Shown here: in pieces, positions 43,419 through 51,919 of the stretch
Layout: each line of letters starts with the position of its first letter
How positions within the stretch are numbered: the stretch's first letter is position 1
Assembly: GCA_028554795.2 (NCBI GenBank)
Contig: CM068838.1
Location: forward strand, 90,454,974 to 90,518,973
DNA length: 64,000 nt
Source: Sinohyriopsis cumingii
Lineage: Eukaryota; Mollusca; Bivalvia; Unionida; Unionidae
Direction of reading: 5' to 3'
Notes under the pieces: generated by a model
Database searches by the model: none
What the model saw: only the letters and a program-made list of their open reading frames with translations
Told to the model about the DNA's origin: nothing
Position numbers and translations under genes: made by a program

Positions 43419-44969
43419 TCACGATTTCACCAAAAGATTGATACTCACAGTTTCTCCTCGTATATCAAGTAAATTTCCTTTCTGATCCGTTAATTTGAAA
43501 TTTATTCTTGACAAAAATCGATTATGACATCGCAGGTAAAACGGATTCATTGGTTCCTTGATTATCAAATAACCGGGAGATGCGCTAGGTGAAAATGAAT
43601 ACAATATAAAACCCTGATGGGCTTGATTTGACTCTGACGCATCAACATTGTAACTACCCTCTACAACATCCGCGTGAAGATAAATCGCGATAACTTCCGT
43701 TATATTAACGATACCCGGCGATATATGTCGTCCACCTTTGTCAGGATCGTTATTGTGTTTAAGAATTAATTCTGAATGTATTTTTTTGGTCCATGCGGCA
43801 TGTAATTTCGGAAATAAATCATCAATGGTATCAGTGACGGATTTTCTCATCGCATCAAAATCAGAATTGGGAAATTTGAAATTTGGCAGTGTTTCCTCGG
43901 TTAATTCAAATACTCTCATGAATTTTTGTTTTTCACCCGAGTTCTTGATCAACTCGAATTTGCTAATAGGAAGAACATATTCGGCAATTGATATATCGTC
44001 GACTATCGCCCGAATAAACATATCATGATAATATTCAATATCATTTGCAAGTTGATTTAAAATTTTCACGTGCTTTATAATTTCGCTACATGAACTAGAT
44101 TTATTTAGGATGCATTCATGAAATGATCCTCGCAATAAATTTAATTGTAATTCGTGTTCTTGAATAAACTCGTCTAATGTTCTTCTTACCAAGATACCGT
44201 CTATGGGGGCTATTATCCTGTTAATGTGGGTAGCGTCGAAGATTTTCACATCTGGGGGGATTTTAGGAAGAGGCAACCATGAGAGAATTCTTTCGTTAAT
44301 AAAAGTGAAAGCAAATATTACCAGGTTAAATTTGTGGTTATTCATGAGATTGATGGCGCTGTGGATCAGAGGTTTGTGTTTGATATCTCCATACCATCCT
44401 TCGTCGGTTGTAAAATCTTCCTTTTTTGGTTCCGGTATTTCTGGAAGGGTTTCATCATACCAACCTGGAATAATAACATCCGATTTCTTTGGTTTTATCA
44501 GAGGTGCGACCTCGGGCCAACCTAATATATTCCTGATCGATGATTGGTAAATATCTACCACGTACGGTGATTTCACTTCTATCATTGACGATAGTGTTGG
44601 ATCATGTGAAGATATCTTTATTCCCGGAGTAGCATCGCCGGTTAAATTTGATATTCTAGTGGTAAACTCATTATTCAGCTGATCAATTTCGTAACTACCG
44701 GTTGGTATACCAACGACGATCCAATCGGGTGTTCCATCGGGTTTATTTTTATTTGCAAAAACAAGTGAATTATTTGGCATCAAATTACCGAATGATTTCG
44801 ATCTAACATTAGGCCAGCTATTGTAGACGCGCAATTGTGTTAATGCAATTTCGCTAACGTTAATTGGTGTTGAGAAATTAATACTAAACTCGGGTTTCGT
44901 TGAACTTAGCGATATTAACGTTGTTGTCGGCGGTGTCGTGTTTGTCACGATCTTGGCTAACTCGGACAT
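43419..44969 (-). CDS. Minor capsid/penton-type virion protein with large insertion (516 aa)
   Basis: The ends match a family found in Polintons. The N-terminal part has ALTQLRVYNSWPN, then IPTGSYEIDQLN and IRNILGW. The C-terminal part has FSPSASPGYLIIKEP, then a strand pair ending in LTDQKGNLLDIRGETVSI. The family is thought to form the penton or another minor shell protein (as I recall the family; not checked). Relatives are about 200-300 residues, but here about 270 residues (roughly 160-430) separate the two halves, with no known domain and an alpha-helical look. The 5' end overlaps the preceding membrane-protein gene by 86 bp. Function is inferred. Confidence 0.65.
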   Translation of the reverse strand: MSELAKIVTNTTPPTTTLISLSSTKPEFSINFSTPINVSEIALTQLRVYNSWPNVRSKSFGNLMPNNSLVFANKNKPDGTPDWIVVGIPTGSYEIDQLNNEFTTRISNLTGDATPGIKISSHDPTLSSMIEVKSPYVVDIYQSSIRNILGWPEVAPLIKPKKSDVIIPGWYDETLPEIPEPKKEDFTTDEGWYGDIKHKPLIHSAINLMNNHKFNLVIFAFTFINERILSWLPLPKIPPDVKIFDATHINRIIAPIDGILVRRTLDEFIQEHELQLNLLRGSFHECILNKSSSCSEIIKHVKILNQLANDIEYYHDMFIRAIVDDISIAEYVLPISKFELIKNSGEKQKFMRVFELTEETLPNFKFPNSDFDAMRKSVTDTIDDLFPKLHAAWTKKIHSELILKHNNDPDKGGRHISPGIVNITEVIAIYLHADVVEGSYNVDASESNQAHQGFILYSFSPSASPGYLIIKEPMNPFYLRCHNRFLSRINFKLTDQKGNLLDIRGETVSINLLVKS

Positions 44970-45414
44970 TATTAATATTCATTTGTTCAATCTCCGAGTA
45001 AATACTAATCATTGAAGAAAATTCTAGATCGGATATAATACCGTCGTTGAGACTTTCAGAAAGTAGCAATGATAACTTCGAGTATGCGTCATTGATCTTA
45101 GTTAGTTTACTTTTGTACGAAGATAGTTTCTCACTTGTGCACGATGAGATTTTTTTCGCGATGATATTAAGAACACCCGCGATTGCTGTTGTTGACGAGA
45201 TTATTATTGTTGCTACGATTGGCGCGATTGTTGTTACCGCGGATAGAATTATTCCTGCACCAGCGACCACAGCTGATACTGCGTAAACAGCAACATCAAT
45301 GATAACTAATTTGCGCTGGTATTTATTTATTTTTGTTTGATAATCGTCTAGTTGTTTTCGCAACGAATCCTGCCATGATCGCGCCTGATTGTAACGGTAA
45401 TCCGATGCTGTCAT
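44884..45414 (-). CDS. Small membrane protein, two hydrophobic segments (176 aa)
   Basis: A charged N-terminal helix (SLRKQLDDYQTKINKYQRK) is followed by two long hydrophobic stretches at about 36-60 and 61-86, rich in Ala, Ile and Val. A Ser/Lys-rich coiled-coil-like helix and an Asn/Asp-rich tail come next. No enzyme motif was seen. It sits between the fibre-like and minor capsid genes and may be a virion membrane-active or membrane-anchored protein. Similar hydrophobic proteins occur in related elements, but no family name can be given. Confidence 0.6.
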   Translation of the reverse strand: MTASDYRYNQARSWQDSLRKQLDDYQTKINKYQRKLVIIDVAVYAVSAVVAGAGIILSAVTTIAPIVATIIISSTTAIAGVLNIIAKKISSCTSEKLSSYKSKLTKINDAYSKLSLLLSESLNDGIISDLEFSSMISIYSEIEQMNINNVRVSQDRDKHDTADNNVNIAKFNETRV

Positions 45415-45452
45415 TTATTAGTATCCTACGATAACAATTGCATAATCATTAT

Positions 45453-46637
45453 TTATCCAAATACTTCCAATCCCGACAAAAATTCGAAAATTACAAAATA
45501 ATCCACCGGTCCTGTGGTAGTTCTATCTGGTGGTTCCAGATTGCATACTGTATCCTCATCTTTTTTTAGTGAAATAATAAAAGATGAGGGATAAAATTCG
45601 TGGATTTTATGCCACGATCGGATTCTAAATTTCGTATCAGAGATAATATGTATTCGATATATACCGGTAATTGGCACGGTGAGACTAAAATCGGTTGTGG
45701 CATTTTTAATACTCCAAATATAGGATTTTGTCCTTAACACGAATGGCACACTGCAGGTAAGATTTTTTGTTTCTACTTCCTCTGGTATCGAAATTCGCGA
45801 TAATCTTCCAAATTTCATTGATGATAATTTTGTGCTGATTTCGTTGATGTTTGTTGTTAAAGTAAGAAATTTCTCATTGATAGCTTTTATTTCTCCGTGA
45901 TACACTGATGGATCGAGTTTCTTATGTGTTAGTTCAAACATTTTATTGATATTGTCGTTAACTTCCTTAATGGTTTTTTTTGTTTCTTCATGTGATTTTA
46001 TATCGACTTTATGTTGCAATAACATATGAATTACTTCGAGATTATCTTTTATTATTCTAATCGCTTCGGAATTTGCATCATTTCCTTGAGATGCGTTTAT
46101 TTTCTCGATATCTTCGTTGATTTTTTTTATTTTCTCGCTAAGATCGTCATGTGATGCTTGATCGGCTTTCTTATTTGATGCGGAGGAAGAATCGCTGGAT
46201 GTTTTTATATCCTCGTCAAATTTTTTGCTAAATTTAGCTAAAGCATCCTCAAGTTTTTTAAGGTCGTTATTTAGCCTATTAAGTCTTTTTGTCATTCTAT
46301 CCTGAAGATCGTCGTGTAATGCTTTATCGGCCTTCAGGGGTAACTTCGCTATAATATCGGCGATATCAGCAATAGATTTTAATACCATCTCCGATTGGCG
46401 AGTAAATTGACTAATGTGATCGCGGTATTCGTCTCGCTTAATTATATCAGTTATTTTAACGTTGCTAGTTTGTAATCGCCCTTCTGTATTTTGAAATACA
46501 GCAACTTCACCAGGATCAACTTCTGACAGCGATAAAAGATTGTTAATATCGCTCTTGGTTGCAAACTTTGATGTATCGATGTCGACTGCGTCTTTTTTTT
46601 CTTTTCTGAAGAGAGATCTACCGTAAATGTCAACCAT
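45453..46637 (-). CDS. Coiled-coil fibre-like virion protein (394 aa)
   Basis: A short N-terminal domain (MVDIYGRSLFRKEKKDAVDI) precedes about 220 residues of heptad-rich coiled coil with repeated ALHDDL, ASHDDL and similar phrases (about 65-285). A beta-rich C-terminal head of about 100 residues follows (FVLRTKSYIWSIKN, FVIFEFLSGLEVFG). The trimeric fibre layout of stalk plus head suggests receptor binding, by analogy with adenovirus fibres. No sequence family was recognised. The ATG overlaps the protease stop by 8 bp. Confidence 0.6.
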   Translation of the reverse strand: MVDIYGRSLFRKEKKDAVDIDTSKFATKSDINNLLSLSEVDPGEVAVFQNTEGRLQTSNVKITDIIKRDEYRDHISQFTRQSEMVLKSIADIADIIAKLPLKADKALHDDLQDRMTKRLNRLNNDLKKLEDALAKFSKKFDEDIKTSSDSSSASNKKADQASHDDLSEKIKKINEDIEKINASQGNDANSEAIRIIKDNLEVIHMLLQHKVDIKSHEETKKTIKEVNDNINKMFELTHKKLDPSVYHGEIKAINEKFLTLTTNINEISTKLSSMKFGRLSRISIPEEVETKNLTCSVPFVLRTKSYIWSIKNATTDFSLTVPITGIYRIHIISDTKFRIRSWHKIHEFYPSSFIISLKKDEDTVCNLEPPDRTTTGPVDYFVIFEFLSGLEVFG

Positions 46638-46968
46638 GATATTTATCTACGGTATATTCAAATAAAATTTTGCGATAAGGACGAGATGATTTTGAAATTG
46701 CATCAAGGACATTAATTGACTCCGGGCCGCATATTGGTGGATCTGCTAATGTTTGTGTTGGAAGTGTTGAATACCAAACCGAAAGTTTTAGTTTTGACAC
46801 ATATTTGATAAATTCATTTGGCGGTGCTAATCCGTATGAGTCGAAGTAAATGATTTCGCGAGGATTAATCGCGTAAGCAACCCAGTGAGTGCCAGGACCA
46901 GAATTTTTATCGAGGTTTATTATTCCTGTCTCGGTAGGATTTGGTTTATCTGGTAGTTGATCTCGCAT
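46630..46968 (-). CDS. Adenain-like cysteine protease, true start upstream and without ATG
   Basis: The catalytic residues in this 112-codon frame are H28 (GTHWVAY), D43 (YFDSYGL), Q72 and C80 (PPICGPESINVL), in adenain order. The family matures virion precursors. The ATG at 46968 lies inside the conserved N-terminal region. Family-like sequence (NLDLISEAKKKKIKFFRGVF) continues upstream at 46969-47028. The frame stays open to about 47388 with no ATG, overlapping the pX-like gene in its -1 frame. Expression may therefore use a -1 slip within that gene, a non-ATG start, or splicing. Confidence 0.85.
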   Translation of the reverse strand: MRDQLPDKPNPTETGIINLDKNSGPGTHWVAYAINPREIIYFDSYGLAPPNEFIKYVSKLKLSVWYSTLPTQTLADPPICGPESINVLDAISKSSRPYRKILFEYTVDKYHG

Positions 46969-47021
46969 AAATACGCCTCTGAAAAATTTTATTTTCTTTT
47001 TTTTTGCTTCACTGATTAAAT

Positions 47022-47531
47022 CTAAATTTGAGGCTGGTAGGCTCGACTTAGACCGGATCCGTACGGGGGTCGTCTTAGGTAAAGGCCTGATCCTTGTTGC
47101 GGCTGCAATAATTTTGCGAGAAGAGAGGGGAAGAGAAATCCTCCCTTTTTTTTGCGATATCTTCCTCCGACGACCTTTCTTCCTAATGCGGAACCTATCC
47201 CTCCAAGTGCACCTAATCCTACTGCCTTTGCAATCATGGGGGCCGCTGCAGCTATTAATCCTGGAATAGCGGCGAATAAAGGAAAAATACCACCTACTTT
47301 GATCATATCTCTGATTGCGCCTATCGAGAGATTCAAGCGAATACCAGTATTTGCTGATCTGGCTCTGGTGAAATGTCCGTGTTGATTTTTAGTTAACGAT
47401 AGTTTGTTAGGTCCACCGTGAAGTTGATTACTTTTCAAAGTTAAACTTAAACCTCGTCGCGCTGTTGTTGCTGCATGAAGTTTTTTCACCTGACCGGGGG
47501 TCAGAGTTACGCTGACGTGATCGTATGGCAT
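47022..47531 (-). CDS. pX-like basic, membrane-active virion protein (169 aa)
   Basis: The start chosen is the ATG at 47531 (MPYDHVSVTLTPGQVKKLHA). The N-terminal half consists of imperfect repeats of the type LTPGQVKKL, LSLTLKSNQL, LSLTKNQ, which are typical of a small Polinton protein. A hydrophobic Gly/Ala-rich stretch (FAAIPGLIAAAAPMIAKAV, about 88-106) follows, then a basic patch and a tail with repeated GSGL near the end. It is probably a core or membrane-lytic protein processed by the adenain. The Lys run encoded by AAAAAAAAG lies at residue 131, within the overlap with the protease frame. Confidence 0.75.
   Translation of the reverse strand: MPYDHVSVTLTPGQVKKLHAATTARRGLSLTLKSNQLHGGPNKLSLTKNQHGHFTRARSANTGIRLNLSIGAIRDMIKVGGIFPLFAAIPGLIAAAAPMIAKAVGLGALGGIGSALGRKVVGGRYRKKKGGFLFPSLLAKLLQPQQGSGLYLRRPPYGSGLSRAYQPQI
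47146..47153 (-). promoter_or_regulatory. Candidate slippery A8 run in the pX-like gene
   Basis: On the minus strand the codons CGC AAA AAA AAG G include the heptamer A AAA AAG. A -1 slip here enters the frame that leads into the protease. The same direction of shift and the same kind of run occur at the zinc-ribbon/PLA2 junction. No pseudoknot was identified by eye. Confidence 0.4.
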
Positions 47532-47564
47532 ATTAATAATCACTTTATCTAAATTTAGAATTTA

Positions 47565-48935
47565 TCACATGTTCTCTACGGGAGCGTCGATGACTCTCAT
47601 TCTTCCACTAATACCTTCTAGGATCATTGTTCTATCGCTGAGAATAACCGCGATTGCTCTTGCTGGTCCTCCCGTGTTAATTCTGGCTTTGAAATGAATA
47701 TCGACAACCGACTGCTTTACCAAATCGAGATGTTCCAGGGAAAAGTAATAGATGGGATAGAGAGTATTAAAATCTAGTTGTGATATTTGCAATCCGGTAT
47801 CAATATTTTGATCACGTCCCATAAAACTTAATAATCGATGATACGCGCGTGCCGTCGAATTGTTCTCAAAATCGATGGCTATTTCCTCGGATGGCTCCTG
47901 TTGGCCATTTATTCTCAACGATACGTTTGTTGCCTCTAATCGATCGAATATCATGTTACTATGTAATTGATCGTCTCTGATCATGCTTTGCAGAGCAACA
48001 AAGATATGTCTAGGTGCGGAAGAGCCTTGCTGTGACGCAATTCGCCAAGTAAATATTCCGTCCAAATTAACATTTTCGTTGGAGTCAGTCATTGTTGTCA
48101 ACCAAGACATGATGGATTTTCCTCCTTGATTCATAAACGACAGTAATTTTTCTTCTATGATCATTGATGGAACTATTGCTGGCATCCACAAGGTAATTTT
48201 TTCAAGGACAACTTTACCAGGATCACCAGGATCTCGCCAAATGGCTCTGTCATCATTGGCATCTCGAACGAAAGATATCGTATGCTTCGCTCCGTAAATA
48301 ACTTTTCTGAAATGTCTGCAAAATCCAAAAATATGAGATAATGGAATTGCACAGGAGAATTTTCGTTCAGCTCCCTTCAACATATTTTTTCTTATGGCAA
48401 ATCCAAGATTGTAATTGCCATTGGGGGCAATCATCGCTGAACGAACATCAGCGGGTTGGCCAGCGGGGTCTACCGGTCTACCAATATCAAATGGTAAATG
48501 TTCAGGGTAGTTGGAATTATCCTTGGCAAACATCATACTAGGACCGGCTGATCTGGTAAAATCATCCGAGTATCTCGCTAGACCTATGATAGTCGTTGCT
48601 ATATCAACGTTGTTCGTAATTGATTCAATCTCTCTTCCATCAATCATGTAAGTGGCATTCTTGAATAATGCCATGATACCATTATTGACAAACCCAACAC
48701 CAAAATCCGCATCGTAGTTGGTACCATCAGCTGCCTTTACAATTTTACCAACAAATTCGATATACGCCTCAGATGGAAGAAAATATCTTGTTGTATCGTG
48801 GACTTGAATTTCCTTTCGATTTCTTGAATCTGGCTCAACTACATCGTACGAGAAATACTGGAAATCTCGCACTGATGTATCCCTACCTACTGGCTCGTCC
48901 ATATCAAATACTTCATTTGACACTTGTGCGAACAT
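47565..48935 (-). CDS. Major capsid protein (double jelly-roll type, 456 aa)
   Basis: The sequence fits the Polinton major capsid family. A DTTRYFLPSEAYIEF strand comes early. The hallmark segment FVNNGIMALFKNATYMIDG follows (about 82-100), then IESITNNVDIATTI, IPLSHIFGFC and a C-terminal YFSLEHLDLV. Length is near the lower end for the family. The double jelly-roll fold is known for this family, but it is inferred here. The protein would form the pseudo-hexameric shell. It sits in the middle of the minus-strand virion block. Confidence 0.88.
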   Translation of the reverse strand: MFAQVSNEVFDMDEPVGRDTSVRDFQYFSYDVVEPDSRNRKEIQVHDTTRYFLPSEAYIEFVGKIVKAADGTNYDADFGVGFVNNGIMALFKNATYMIDGREIESITNNVDIATTIIGLARYSDDFTRSAGPSMMFAKDNSNYPEHLPFDIGRPVDPAGQPADVRSAMIAPNGNYNLGFAIRKNMLKGAERKFSCAIPLSHIFGFCRHFRKVIYGAKHTISFVRDANDDRAIWRDPGDPGKVVLEKITLWMPAIVPSMIIEEKLLSFMNQGGKSIMSWLTTMTDSNENVNLDGIFTWRIASQQGSSAPRHIFVALQSMIRDDQLHSNMIFDRLEATNVSLRINGQQEPSEEIAIDFENNSTARAYHRLLSFMGRDQNIDTGLQISQLDFNTLYPIYYFSLEHLDLVKQSVVDIHFKARINTGGPARAIAVILSDRTMILEGISGRMRVIDAPVENM

Positions 48936-48941
48936 TTATTA

Positions 48942-49439
48942 CTAATAATATCGTCTAAAACGAAGACCACTACCTGAAACAAAACTTGTATTTACAAGAT
49001 TTTTCTTAGCAACATCCTGTGCTAGATTTGTATTAGCAACTTCCTGCGCTAGATTTGTTATAGCAGCTTCCTGTGCTAGATCATTTATTTTTTTATTTGC
49101 CGCATCATTTATGGCCTTACTGACTTCAGGTGGCATTTCTCTGGTAATAGGTAATTTGACGGGTTGCTTTTTACGTACTAAATTTAATATTTTATTTTTG
49201 ATAGCGTTGAAGCCTTTACTGGCCAAATTACCGATACCAGAAATGGCAGTCTCGCCGATCTTTCCTATCGCTTTCAACCCAAATTGCTTAATCACGGGTC
49301 CAATTTTAGGTATTACTCGCGTGACAAGACTTCCAATGATATCGCCAAATCCATTACCGTGAATATATTTGTATACTGGCAATCGAGAGTTTACTATGCG
49401 GACCTGATTAGGTCTGCGTTGATGTTTATGAATAATCAT
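48942..49439 (-). CDS. pVI-like amphipathic virion protein (165 aa)
   Basis: A basic N-terminus precedes a Gly/Ile-rich amphipathic region at about 29-88 (FGDIIGSLVTRVIPKIGPVI, LASKGFNAIKNKIL). The sequence then has three imperfect ten-residue repeats (NDLAQEAAIT, NLAQEVANT, NLAQDVAKK). A GSGLRFRRYY tail ends the protein. The tail resembles that of the pX-like protein and of many small Polinton virion proteins. By position and character it is the equivalent of the adenoviral pVI membrane-lytic protein; no strict sequence match is claimed. Confidence 0.65.
   Translation of the reverse strand: MIIHKHQRRPNQVRIVNSRLPVYKYIHGNGFGDIIGSLVTRVIPKIGPVIKQFGLKAIGKIGETAISGIGNLASKGFNAIKNKILNLVRKKQPVKLPITREMPPEVSKAINDAANKKINDLAQEAAITNLAQEVANTNLAQDVAKKNLVNTSFVSGSGLRFRRYY
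49010..49088 (-). repeat. 30-bp in-frame repeats inside the pVI-like gene
   Basis: CTTCCTGTGCTAGATTTGT and close variants recur about every 30 bp (near 49010, 49038, 49068), giving the ten-residue protein repeats. This is a recent local duplication that keeps frame. Confidence 0.7.
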
Positions 49440-49459
49440 GTTATTTCAATTGTATTGAT

Positions 49460-51367
49460 TTAATCGATGAGTTCATCGACAAACTCCTTGTAAATGTGAG
49501 AATCGATGATACCACCACGGAATAATCGCTGACAAATATCTGATGCTTCGTTGACTATCTCACGGGAGTTATTTCCAGCTCGCTTTCCTCCGATTAATAC
49601 TTCAAGGCGAGATACATCGTTGACAACACTGTCAGGGCAAACTGAATATCCGCTTCCTGTTTTTTTTGTTTCTGGAGATTCCAATGACGTTACGTAGAAT
49701 AAATCGTCTGACGGCGATGAAGATTTCTTCTTCTCCTCTGATGATGACCCCGGCGATGTCCCTGACGATGTCAGTGGTGAATATATTTCTGGTGGAGATG
49801 GGGGAGTCCCAGCCGGGTGTCTTTCTAGTTTTTTACCCTCAGGATCGTATAATAAATATTTCTCAGTGGGACCCCTGTAGTTTGACGCTGTTGGTTCCGG
49901 AGGTGGGGAGCGCCAAGAGGGGAATGCAGAAGGTTCCCTTGGATATAATGTAGGAGAGAAAAGAGGAGAGTGGTGAGGATCAAAGGAAAATGATTCAGGA
50001 CTATCACTTTTAGGTGGTGAACCTTTATCTTTAGGTGACGAACTTTTACTTTTGGGTGACGAACTTTTACTTTTAGGTGGCGAAATTGTCTTTCTCGCAC
50101 TCGCAGTTCTATATTTAATAACATCTGATGAAAATTTTCTAAAATTTTCATCATCATATTTTACTGGTTTTTCTGTACTACCAAAATACATCATTGCTAG
50201 CCAATCAATTTCGTCAATTTTATCAACATCAATATCTTTTCGCAAAAGTAATCTTTTATTTTCCGGAGAATTATCCGCAGCCATCTGAACTGTTGAATCA
50301 TAGTTGCGAGTTAAATGCAACATGTTTTCATCCAAATAATTTTCAGCAGATATTCTAGGATTAATTCTAAACACACTAATAGCCGGTGATGGTACATATT
50401 CGGGAACAATTATTGGTTCATCACTCTGATCTTTTTTCTTTCTTGATTTTCTTTCTTTTTTCTGTGGTGGAATATCTTCCTTTGGTCTAGCTCCTAATTC
50501 CTCTGGTTGAAATATTGGCTCCTGTGGTTGAATATCTTCCTGTGGTGCTGCTTTTCTTCCTCGTGTTTTAGTTTTTTCTTTTCTTTCTTGTTGTTTTCTT
50601 TCTTTCTCTTGCTGTTTTCTTTCTTCTTTTTCCTGTTGTTTTCTTTCTTTCTCCAGTTGTTTTCTTTCTTCCGCCTCTTGCTTATTATATCTTTGTGTAT
50701 CTCTTGCTGTTTCTAAAAATCTTCTGTAACGCGGATCCGCTGTCTTCCTTATTGATGTTGTTTGTGTGTAAATTTTATATACCATATCATACCAACTATC
50801 GCGAGTTGCATATCTTTTTTTCCCCACTGCAGTCAAAAATTCAGTTCGACTACTAAAATATTCCTCCGCAAATTGGCCAATCTCATCTATATTATACAAT
50901 GTCGAGAGGGGCTGTGATATTATTTCCCATCCCTCATCGGTGAAATTTTCTCTTAAATTATCGATATTAAACTTCCCTTTTATCATTGAGATTTTTCTTC
51001 CTCCCGGTTTTCCACCTCCAGGTTTTCCTCCATCAGCAATTGCAAGTTGTTGCGCCGCTGCTGCTATTGCTAATCGCTCGGGTAATGTTCGTGATTGATC
51101 CTCAATACCTTTCAACATAGGAAAAATTCCACGTTTTCTAGCATCTGGATCTTTTTCGTCGCCATATACAACCTGTTCAATTGTTCCGGTCACTGGCTTC
51201 AACCATTTTGCCGAAGTTTCTGAAATTCCATGTTGCATATCTTCGTAACCACGAACATTTCTCTTAAATAATTGTTTTGTCGGAATGAACTTCTTTAATG
51301 TCGCTAATTGCTCTCGTGCTAATCTGGCCGAATGAGGTTCTCCAACTGTGCTAACTTTTCGACTCAT
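49460..51367 (-). CDS. Large low-complexity virion-block protein (635 aa)
   Basis: An ordered N-terminal part (about 1-215) includes DRSWYDMV-like and NFTDEGWEIISQPLSTLY segments. A Gln/Glu/Lys-rich coiled coil (about 228-268), a Lys-rich linker, and an ordered stretch (about 325-430) follow. Then there are Ser/Pro/Lys repeats (SPKSKSSSPKSKSSSPKDK) and a Pro/Ser-rich stretch. A conserved-looking C-terminus ends the protein (LIGGKRAGNNSREIVNEASD, then IYKEFVDELID), similar to the tail of other Polinton proteins. It is the first gene of the minus-strand virion block. A minor capsid or scaffold role is a guess. Confidence 0.6.
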   Translation of the reverse strand: MSRKVSTVGEPHSARLAREQLATLKKFIPTKQLFKRNVRGYEDMQHGISETSAKWLKPVTGTIEQVVYGDEKDPDARKRGIFPMLKGIEDQSRTLPERLAIAAAAQQLAIADGGKPGGGKPGGRKISMIKGKFNIDNLRENFTDEGWEIISQPLSTLYNIDEIGQFAEEYFSSRTEFLTAVGKKRYATRDSWYDMVYKIYTQTTSIRKTADPRYRRFLETARDTQRYNKQEAEERKQLEKERKQQEKEERKQQEKERKQQERKEKTKTRGRKAAPQEDIQPQEPIFQPEELGARPKEDIPPQKKERKSRKKKDQSDEPIIVPEYVPSPAISVFRINPRISAENYLDENMLHLTRNYDSTVQMAADNSPENKRLLLRKDIDVDKIDEIDWLAMMYFGSTEKPVKYDDENFRKFSSDVIKYRTASARKTISPPKSKSSSPKSKSSSPKDKGSPPKSDSPESFSFDPHHSPLFSPTLYPREPSAFPSWRSPPPEPTASNYRGPTEKYLLYDPEGKKLERHPAGTPPSPPEIYSPLTSSGTSPGSSSEEKKKSSSPSDDLFYVTSLESPETKKTGSGYSVCPDSVVNDVSRLEVLIGGKRAGNNSREIVNEASDICQRLFRGGIIDSHIYKEFVDELID

Positions 51368-51427
51368 CTTATTTTCAACTATATTGTTTTATTGTGAAAT
51401 AAAATTAGTATCCGCAACCCAAATTTG

Positions 51428-51643
51428 CACCATAATTCATTATGGCACAAACAAATTTTACAATACCCCCCCAAAAAAAATGCTGCTTTTTTTTATGCCT
51501 GAAAATGCATCTTGGGTTGAAATTTTGCGGATTAATTTGCGTAGGAGGCGTTATTTCTGCTTTCTGAGGCTTCTACGGATAAAGTTTGTGTGGGAGGGTT
51601 AAATTTATCTGAGCCACCTGGTCTGTAGAACTTCCCTGCTGCT
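51428..51643 (-). repeat. Right terminal inverted repeat
   Basis: Partner of 37091-37307, with the same ends and internal palindrome. It ends exactly at the right-hand TATCAG. Confidence 0.95.
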
Positions 51644-51649
51644 TATCAG
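51644..51649. other. Target site duplication, right (TATCAG)
   Basis: Exact copy of 37085-37090, directly after the right terminal repeat. Confidence 0.9.
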
Positions 51650-51919
51650 TGTATGACAGTTAAATTGAGCTATATCATCGATTAACAGAAGCTACGAATT
51701 CATCAACAAGCAGTGAACAATCATCTTCACAATAAATGTCAAACATAAGCATCCATAAGCTGTCAAGACAAGTTGTTACACTGGATATATAATCATCCAT
51801 TTATTTCAAACAAGCTGTGAAAAACGAACCTCACGTCCGCTATGTCTACGCTGGCCATTGCAAAGGATGCTTTAATAGATTAATGTTTATCGTCGTGTCT
51901 TGACAACCATTTTGCGCGC
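51650..51919. other. Host DNA right of the Polinton
   Basis: No gene was seen. CpG is more frequent here than in the left flank. Confidence 0.4.

Larger units (their letters stand above)
37091..51643. mobile_element. Complete Polinton/Maverick (polintovirus-like), 14,553 bp
   Basis: The element starts with AG and ends with CT (AGCAGCAGGG...CCCTGCTGCT) and has near-identical terminal repeats of about 216 bp. It is flanked by a perfect 6-bp duplication and carries the Polinton hallmark genes (integrase, family B polymerase, packaging ATPase, adenain-like protease, major and minor capsid). Genes are tightly packed with overlaps. The intact main frames, repeat identity and undepleted CpG, against CpG-poor flanks, point to a recent insertion. 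It could be able to form virions, which is inference. Confidence 0.95.

Noticed and set aside
44203..44550. Plus-strand open frame of 115 codons
   Set aside because: Antisense of the minor capsid-type gene, with no supporting motif.
49666..50716. Plus-strand open frames opposite the 635-aa gene
   Set aside because: Antisense shadows of Ser/Pro- and Lys/Gln-rich codons; they have no independent signals.
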